Part shown: positions 60,275 to 64,000 of the stretch, piece after piece
Numbering within the stretch: the stretch's first letter is position 1
Layout of the letters: every line of letters starts with the position of its first letter
Notes under the pieces: generated by a model
What the model saw: the letters and a program-made list of their open reading frames with translations, nothing else
The model's database searches: none
What the model was told of the DNA's origin: nothing
Position numbers and translations under genes: made by a program
Assembly (NCBI RefSeq): GCF_003050905.1
Contig: NZ_QAOT01000004.1
DNA from: Cereibacter_A azotoformans
GTDB lineage: Bacteria; Pseudomonadota; Alphaproteobacteria; Rhodobacterales; Rhodobacteraceae
Direction: 5' to 3' (one strand)
DNA length: 64,000 nucleotides

Positions 60275-60300
60275 AACAGGGATCGGAAGCCATTTGTTCC
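60275..60300 (-). promoter_or_regulatory. EcfG-like promoter of the membrane stress operon
   Basis: GGAAC-N17-TGTT on the minus strand, 69 bases before the first gene. A weaker match because of the T at the first -10 base and the longer spacer. Confidence 0.45.
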
Positions 60301-60335
60301 GAGCGCCGCGCGCCGCCCCGGTGCGGGCCACCGCG

Positions 60336-60361
60336 GGAACCAACCCGAAGCGGGGCCGGTT
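60336..60361 (+). promoter_or_regulatory. EcfG-like promoter of the PPOX-family gene
   Basis: GGAAC-N17-GGTT on the plus strand, 35 bases before the start codon. Divergent from the site at 60275-60300, so both stress genes would be fired from one 190-base gap. Confidence 0.55.
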
Positions 60362-60396
60362 GCACCCGCCGTGCCACAGCAGATCAGGAGGGCCGA

Positions 60397-60894
60397 ATGG
60401 CCGACACGAAACTAGCCCAGACCGACCCCAAAGCCGCCTTCTGGAAAGAGGTCGGCAAGCTGCGCGCCGGCATGCTCGGCATCGAGGGCTCGGGTCAGCA
60501 CATGCAGCCGATGTCGCATCATTGCGATGAGACGGGCGGCCGGATCTGGTTCCTCACCAAGCGCAGCACCGACCTGTTCAAGGCGGTCGGTCCCACCAGC
60601 AAGGCGCATTTCTGCATCATCTCGCCGGATCAGGATTTCCACGCCTGCGCCTCGGGGCCCGTCGCGGACGAGATGGACCGCGCAAAGCTCGACGAGATGT
60701 GGAATCCCGTGGTGGGCGCCTGGTTCGAGGGCAAGGACGACCCCGACCTCGTGATGCTGTCGGTGCGGCTGCAAAGCGCGGCGATCTGGGCCTCGACCGG
60801 CTCGGCGGCCCGCTTCGCCTATGAGATCGCCAAGGCCAACGTGACGGACCATGACCCGGATGTGGGTGTGCACAATGTGGCGACGTTCGACTGA
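60397..60894 (+). CDS. PPOX-family protein (general stress protein 26 type)
   Basis: 165-residue split-barrel flavin-binding protein related to GSP26: KAAFWKEVGKLRAGMLGI, HMQPMSHHCDETGGRIWFLT and DLFKAVGPTSKAHFCIIS. Likely binds FMN or a related cofactor; substrate unknown. RBS CAGGAGGG. Position opposite the YqjD-like operon and its promoter fit general stress control. Confidence 0.88.
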   Translation: MADTKLAQTDPKAAFWKEVGKLRAGMLGIEGSGQHMQPMSHHCDETGGRIWFLTKRSTDLFKAVGPTSKAHFCIISPDQDFHACASGPVADEMDRAKLDEMWNPVVGAWFEGKDDPDLVMLSVRLQSAAIWASTGSAARFAYEIAKANVTDHDPDVGVHNVATFD

Positions 60895-61003
60895 AGGGCG
60901 GATGCCCGCCCCTGCAAGGCCGGCTCTTTCGAGGGCTCCGGCCCGGCTGGGTGGGCATCACGGCCAAGATCATTGTCACGTTGAGCGTTTTGCGCGAACC
61001 TGC

Positions 61004-61028
61004 GGAACCGGGTCTCGCCAAGGGCGTT
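61004..61028 (+). promoter_or_regulatory. EcfG-type promoter of the Ser/Ala-rich protein gene
   Basis: Perfect GGAAC-N16-CGTT on the plus strand, 23 bases before the start codon, leaving a leader of about 15 bases with GGAGGAC. Confidence 0.75.
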
Positions 61029-61051
61029 AGGCGCCGGAAAGGAGGACATCT

Positions 61052-61393
61052 ATGTCATACATGTTGGGAATCCTCGTGTTCCTCGGAATGCTGGCGGTCT
61101 GCTGGTTCGGCTTCATGGCCGCAGAACGCCGGTCGGGAAGCACGCAACTCGGGATGGCACCGAAGCGCGCGTCCGAGCCGCATCAGACTTCGTCCGCGTC
61201 GCCTGCGGGCCATTCCTCGTCGGCCCAGTCTACGTCGGCTCAGTCCACGTCGGCCCAGTCCACGTCGGCCCCGTCTTCTCCGGCGCATTCGCCGGGGCCG
61301 GCCGCACCGTCGGAACCGGCTGCCGATCAGGCCGCCGGTCGCTCCAAGCCCGCGGAGGCGCGCACGGGTGACAGGCCCTCGCAGGCCAGCTGA
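61052..61393 (+). CDS. Membrane-anchored Ser/Ala/Pro-rich protein
   Basis: 113 residues: N-terminal membrane anchor (MLGILVFLGMLAVCWFGFMA, ~4-23) then a disordered Ser/Ala/Pro tail containing SAQST three times in tandem. AAAGGAGGAC seven bases before the ATG and a perfect EcfG-type promoter right upstream support it. Same layout (one helix plus low-complexity tail) as the 84-residue protein at 53.7 kb. Function unknown. Confidence 0.75.
   Translation: MSYMLGILVFLGMLAVCWFGFMAAERRSGSTQLGMAPKRASEPHQTSSASPAGHSSSAQSTSAQSTSAQSTSAPSSPAHSPGPAAPSEPAADQAAGRSKPAEARTGDRPSQAS
61220..61264 (+). repeat. Three tandem 15-base repeats (SAQST)
   Basis: TCGGCCCAGTCTACG-type unit three times with single-base differences, in frame, encoding Ser-Ala-Gln-Ser-Thr each time, followed by a degenerate fourth. 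Slippage-prone, so copy number may vary among strains. Confidence 0.85.
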
Positions 61394-61420
61394 GGGCGCA
61401 GGCCGAAAGAGACGATGTTC

Positions 61421-61447
61421 GTCCGGGCGGTTGCCCCTCGCCCGGAC
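61421..61447 (+). terminator. Stem-loop after the Ser/Ala-rich protein gene
   Basis: Nine-base perfect arms GTCCGGGCG/CGCCCGGAC with a nine-base loop, 28 bases past the stop; no T-run. Probable factor-independent-like terminator or 3'-end stabiliser. Confidence 0.5.
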
Positions 61448-61451
61448 ATGC

Positions 61452-61483
61452 GGAGCGCAGCCTTCCCCCGGAGGCTACGCTCC
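61452..61483 (+). repeat. Second stem-loop before psiE
   Basis: GGAGCG-C-AGCCT paired with AGGCT-A-CGCTCC around eight bases: an 11-pair stem with one mismatch, five bases after the previous stem-loop. Confidence 0.5.
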
Positions 61484-61586
61484 GCCCATTTCCGGGTATG
61501 GCTCTCATCCCCCATTCGGCCAGCCGGTTGGCGCGAAGGGATCGACCTGCTAGGCTTCCTCTCGTAGGCGGTGAGGGGGAGATCAG

Positions 61587-62015
61587 ATGGTGCCAGAGGG
61601 CGACGGAATGCAGCCGGTGCATGAAGCCCCTTCTCCGAAGGGCGGGCGCACCGAAAATCTGGTGATGGTCACGGCGCTCGGCGTGATCGAGCGGGGCCTT
61701 CTGATCCTCGTGGCGGTCATGACGCTGGCCGCAACCGCGGTCGAGATCTGGTCGATCATCGAACGGTGGAGCGTGAACCTCGGCGACATCCTGCTGATGT
61801 TCCTCTATACCGAGGTCATCGCCATGGTCGCGGTCTTCTACACCGGCAAGGGGCTGCCCTTCGTCTATCCGATCTTCATCGCCATCACCGCCCTTGCCCG
61901 CCTGATCGTGTTGCAGGGCAAGGACATGGATCCGCAGAACATCGTGCTCGAGGCGTCGGCCATCCTGCTTCTGTCCGTCGCCGCCGTGGTCCTGCTGAGG
62001 TTCGCGCGGCGCTGA
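61587..62015 (+). CDS. PsiE-family phosphate-starvation-inducible-type membrane protein
   Basis: 142 residues with four membrane segments (LGVIERGLLILVAVMTLAATAV, LGDILLMFLYTEVIAMVAVFY, YPIFIAITALARLIVL, ASAILLLSVAAVVLLRF). The FLYTEVIAMVAVFYTG and ALARLIVLQGKDMDPQNIVLE segments are the PsiE family core. No Pho box was seen upstream; stress-island position suggests other control. Function unknown. Confidence 0.85.
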   Translation: MVPEGDGMQPVHEAPSPKGGRTENLVMVTALGVIERGLLILVAVMTLAATAVEIWSIIERWSVNLGDILLMFLYTEVIAMVAVFYTGKGLPFVYPIFIAITALARLIVLQGKDMDPQNIVLEASAILLLSVAAVVLLRFARR

Positions 62016-62020
62016 ACGGC

Positions 62021-63109
62021 TCAGGCTGTGGCCCGCTCGGGGAACATGGCCGCCATGGATCGCGCATCGGCGGCGCAGATCCCGCGCTCGGTGATGAGGC
62101 CCGTGACCAGCGTGGCCGGTGTCACGTCGAATGCCGGATTGCGCGCGCCGGTGCCGTCGGGCGAGATCTGGACCGAGAGCACCGTTCCGTCGGGGGCCTT
62201 GCCCTGCACATGGGTCACCTCGAGGCCGGAGCGTTCCTCGATCGGGATTTCCTTCACGCCGTCGCGCACCGTCCAGTCGATCGTGGGAGAGGGCAGGGCC
62301 ACATAGAAGGGCACCCCGTTCGCCTTCGCCGCCAGCGCCTTCAGATAGGTGCCGATCTTGTTGCAGACATCACCCTGCGCGGTGGTCCGGTCGGTGCCCA
62401 CGATCACCATGTCCACCTCGCCATGCTGCATCAGATGGCCGCCGGCATTGTCGGTGATCAGGTCGTGGCTCACCCCGTGCGAGTTCATCTCCCAGGCGGT
62501 GAGCAGCGCGCCCTGGTTGCGCGGCCGGGTCTCGTCCACAAAGACATGCACGTCGATCCCGGCCTCGATCGCGTGGTAGATCGGCGAGGTCGCGGTGCCC
62601 CAGTCCACCGTGGCGAGCCATCCGGCGTTGCAATGGGTCAGGATGTTGACGCGCCCCGCCTTGCGCTCGGCGATCTCGCGGATGAGCGCGAGGCCGTGGG
62701 TGCCGATGCGGCGGTTGATCTCCACATCCTCGTCGCAGATCTCGGCCGCCCGGCGCGCGGCGGCGGCCGCCCGTTCCGAGGGGGGCAGCGGGGCCAGAAG
62801 CCGCTTCATCTCGTCGAGCGCCCAGCGCAGGTTGATGGCGGTGGGCCGCGTCTCGTGCAGCATCTCCCATGTCTCGCAGAGCGCCCGGTCCGAGGCATCC
62901 TCGGCCATCTGCACGGCCATGCCCCAGGCGGCGGTGGCGCCGATCAGCGGGGCGCCCCGCACCCACATGTCGCGGATCGCGGTGGCGAACTCGGCCCGCG
63001 AGCGCAGCGGAACGATGCGGAGTTCATGCGGCAGCCACCGCTGGTCGATGATGCGGACTTCGCCCGCTTCGGTCCAGATCGAGCGGAAAGGGGTGCCGTT
63101 GATCTTCAC
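62021..63109 (-). CDS. mtnA: S-methyl-5-thioribose-1-phosphate isomerase
   Basis: 362-residue eIF2B-related enzyme converting MTR-1-phosphate to MTRu-1-phosphate in methylthioadenosine recycling. Catalytic Cys in ILTHCNAGWLATVDWGTA near 160 and Asp in VHVFVDETRPRNQGALLTAWE near 240, with VRGAPLIGATAAWGM at the front. GTG start (MKINGTPFRS) after CGGAGACC; an overlapping ATG is out of frame. No other mtn gene is in the window. Confidence 0.95.
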   Translation of the reverse strand: MKINGTPFRSIWTEAGEVRIIDQRWLPHELRIVPLRSRAEFATAIRDMWVRGAPLIGATAAWGMAVQMAEDASDRALCETWEMLHETRPTAINLRWALDEMKRLLAPLPPSERAAAAARRAAEICDEDVEINRRIGTHGLALIREIAERKAGRVNILTHCNAGWLATVDWGTATSPIYHAIEAGIDVHVFVDETRPRNQGALLTAWEMNSHGVSHDLITDNAGGHLMQHGEVDMVIVGTDRTTAQGDVCNKIGTYLKALAAKANGVPFYVALPSPTIDWTVRDGVKEIPIEERSGLEVTHVQGKAPDGTVLSVQISPDGTGARNPAFDVTPATLVTGLITERGICAADARSMAAMFPERATA

Positions 63110-63202
63110 GCATGGTCTCCGGGTCAGGATGGAACGCGGCCAGAAGGCCCCGCCGGGGCGCGAAGGTCAAGGGACCGACCGGCCTCCGCGACGATCCGCG
63201 CC

Positions 63203-63640
63203 TCAGTTGACCTTGCGCTGCGGCATGAAGGGCAGGGGGGCGACGGGCACGCCGTCCTCGATCAGGCGCCGCGCCTCCTCGACCTTCGCCTCGCCATAGA
63301 TCGCGCGCTCAGGCGCCTCGCCATTGTGGATCCGGCGCGCCTCGTTCACGAATCCCATGCCGACATATTCCGAGTTTTCCTGCACCTGCCGCCGCAGCGT
63401 CAGGAGCGCCTCCTCGATCTTCGATGAGGGCGTGGCGAGGGGGCGGGCGGTATCGGCGACCGGCTTGGCCGCGCGCGACGGCTGGACGGCGGGTGCCATC
63501 AGCACCTTCTCGACCTGGGCCGAACCGCAGACGGGGCAGGAGACCTTGCGGGCCTTCAACAGCCCGTCAAAGGCTTCGGACGACTGGAACCAGCTTTCGA
63601 ACCCGTGGTCATCAGCGCATTTGAGGGAATAGCGGATCAT
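63203..63640 (-). CDS. DUF1178 zinc-ribbon protein
   Basis: 145 residues of the DUF1178 family: MIRYSLKCADDHGFESWFQSSEAFD, zinc-ribbon CPVCGS with an earlier Cys, then YVGMGFVNEARRIHNGEAPERAIYGEAKVEEARRLIEDGVPVAPLPF, the conserved C-terminal block. Function unknown; usually near carbon-nitrogen hydrolase or glutaredoxin genes. Confidence 0.9.
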   Translation of the reverse strand: MIRYSLKCADDHGFESWFQSSEAFDGLLKARKVSCPVCGSAQVEKVLMAPAVQPSRAAKPVADTARPLATPSSKIEEALLTLRRQVQENSEYVGMGFVNEARRIHNGEAPERAIYGEAKVEEARRLIEDGVPVAPLPFMPQRKVN

Positions 63641-63710
63641 CTCGGCACCGGATCGGAGCCGCCCCTGTGCGGCCCCTCATCCTGTCAGGTAAGGCTCTGC
63701 GTGACGAGGT

Positions 63711-64000
63711 TCAACGCCCTTGCAGCGGCAATTCGTCCGACGGGGCATCGGCGACCGGATCGAACCTGCCGAGGATCTCGCGCAGCTCGGGTTCGGCCAC
63801 CTTGAGGGCCGCCTTGTCGGGGTTGAACCACTTGCGCTTGCGCTGCCCCCGCTCGGGGAAGGTGTCGAGCATCTCATCGACCTCAAGCGGGAAAACCACG
63901 ACCTCGCAGGCGATGCTTCCGGCATTCTTGGCCAGCTTGCGGTAGGTAAAGCGTCCCAGCGCGCGCGCACCGACCGCGCCGCGGATGCCGGCTTCTTCCC
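63711..64000 (-). CDS. Nudix hydrolase (5' part beyond the window)
   Basis: Only the C-terminal ~95 residues are seen. The first visible residues EEAGIRGAVGARALGRFTYRK are the end of a Nudix box (EExGI), followed by VVVFPLEVDEMLDTFPERGQRKRKWFNPDKAA, typical of bacterial diphosphoinositol-polyphosphate-type Nudix proteins. The N-terminus lies past base 64000. Separated from the DUF1178 gene by 70 bases. Confidence 0.85.
   Translation of the reverse strand, partial: EEAGIRGAVGARALGRFTYRKLAKNAGSIACEVVVFPLEVDEMLDTFPERGQRKRKWFNPDKAALKVAEPELREILGRFDPVADAPSDELPLQGR

Noticed and set aside
1..64000. CRISPR arrays, insertion sequences, rRNA, replication origin
   Set aside because: No regularly spaced repeats, transposase-like proteins with flanking inverted repeats, rRNA segments or DnaA-box clusters were seen on either strand.

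Overview
The window is a GC-rich, densely coded alphaproteobacterial chromosome segment from the Rhodobacter/Cereibacter group, most probably Cereibacter (Rhodobacter) sphaeroides or a close relative. The evidence is the sulfolipid operon sqdB-sqdD-sqdC, the adhI-cycI pair (glutathione-dependent formaldehyde dehydrogenase and isocytochrome c2), the sciP-ctrA pair, and the DUF177-rpmF-plsX-fabH-ihfA-merR operon. I saw no insertion sequence, prophage, CRISPR array or rRNA. Species and gene identities are from recognition of the translated sequence, not from a search.

Layout. 1-3.9 kb: 5' part of galU (UDP-glucose), then sqdB-sqdD-sqdC for sulfoquinovosyl diacylglycerol. 4-5.8 kb: a frameshifted PfpI-type gene and a flavin-dependent oxidoreductase. 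5.9-7.6 kb: two Crp/Fnr-type regulators separated by a perfect FNR-type palindrome. 7.7-26.5 kb: a C1-oxidation island. It holds gfa and adhI (formaldehyde-glutathione oxidation), cycI, the lanthanide-type PQQ dehydrogenase xoxF with its cytochrome and XoxJ partners, a long run of secreted PQQ-associated proteins plus a dedicated ABC exporter, SoxYZ-like and metallohydrolase 'quinoprotein relay' proteins, and a response regulator/FIST/histidine kinase signalling trio. XoxF would oxidise alcohol or formaldehyde in the periplasm and pass electrons to the c-type cytochromes; Gfa and AdhI would remove formaldehyde in the cytoplasm. 26.5-29.1 kb: a NitT/TauT-type ABC importer. 29.2-35.5 kb: pstSCAB-phoU-phoB under a Pho box.

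35.5-51.9 kb is mostly housekeeping: HMCES-type peptidase, an SqrR-like persulfide sensor, a flavin reductase, Dcd, tRNA-Pro, IHF-alpha, the fatty-acid/phospholipid genes fabH and plsX, L32, BamE, MsrB, an ornithine-lipid acyltransferase, MnmA, SciP-CtrA, SelO, and the threonine-degradation pair kbl-tdh.

52-62 kb looks like a general-stress island: a 28-residue membrane peptide, a CYP152 peroxygenase, a large-subunit catalase, small acidic or Pro-rich proteins, a YqjD/holin-X-like membrane operon, a PPOX-family stress protein and a PsiE-family membrane protein. Seven sites of the form GGAAC-N16/17-(C/G/T)GTT stand upstream of genes here, three of them perfect GGAAC-N16-CGTT. This matches the alphaproteobacterial EcfG general-stress promoter and ties the region together. 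The window closes with mtnA, a DUF1178 protein and a Nudix gene cut by the window edge.
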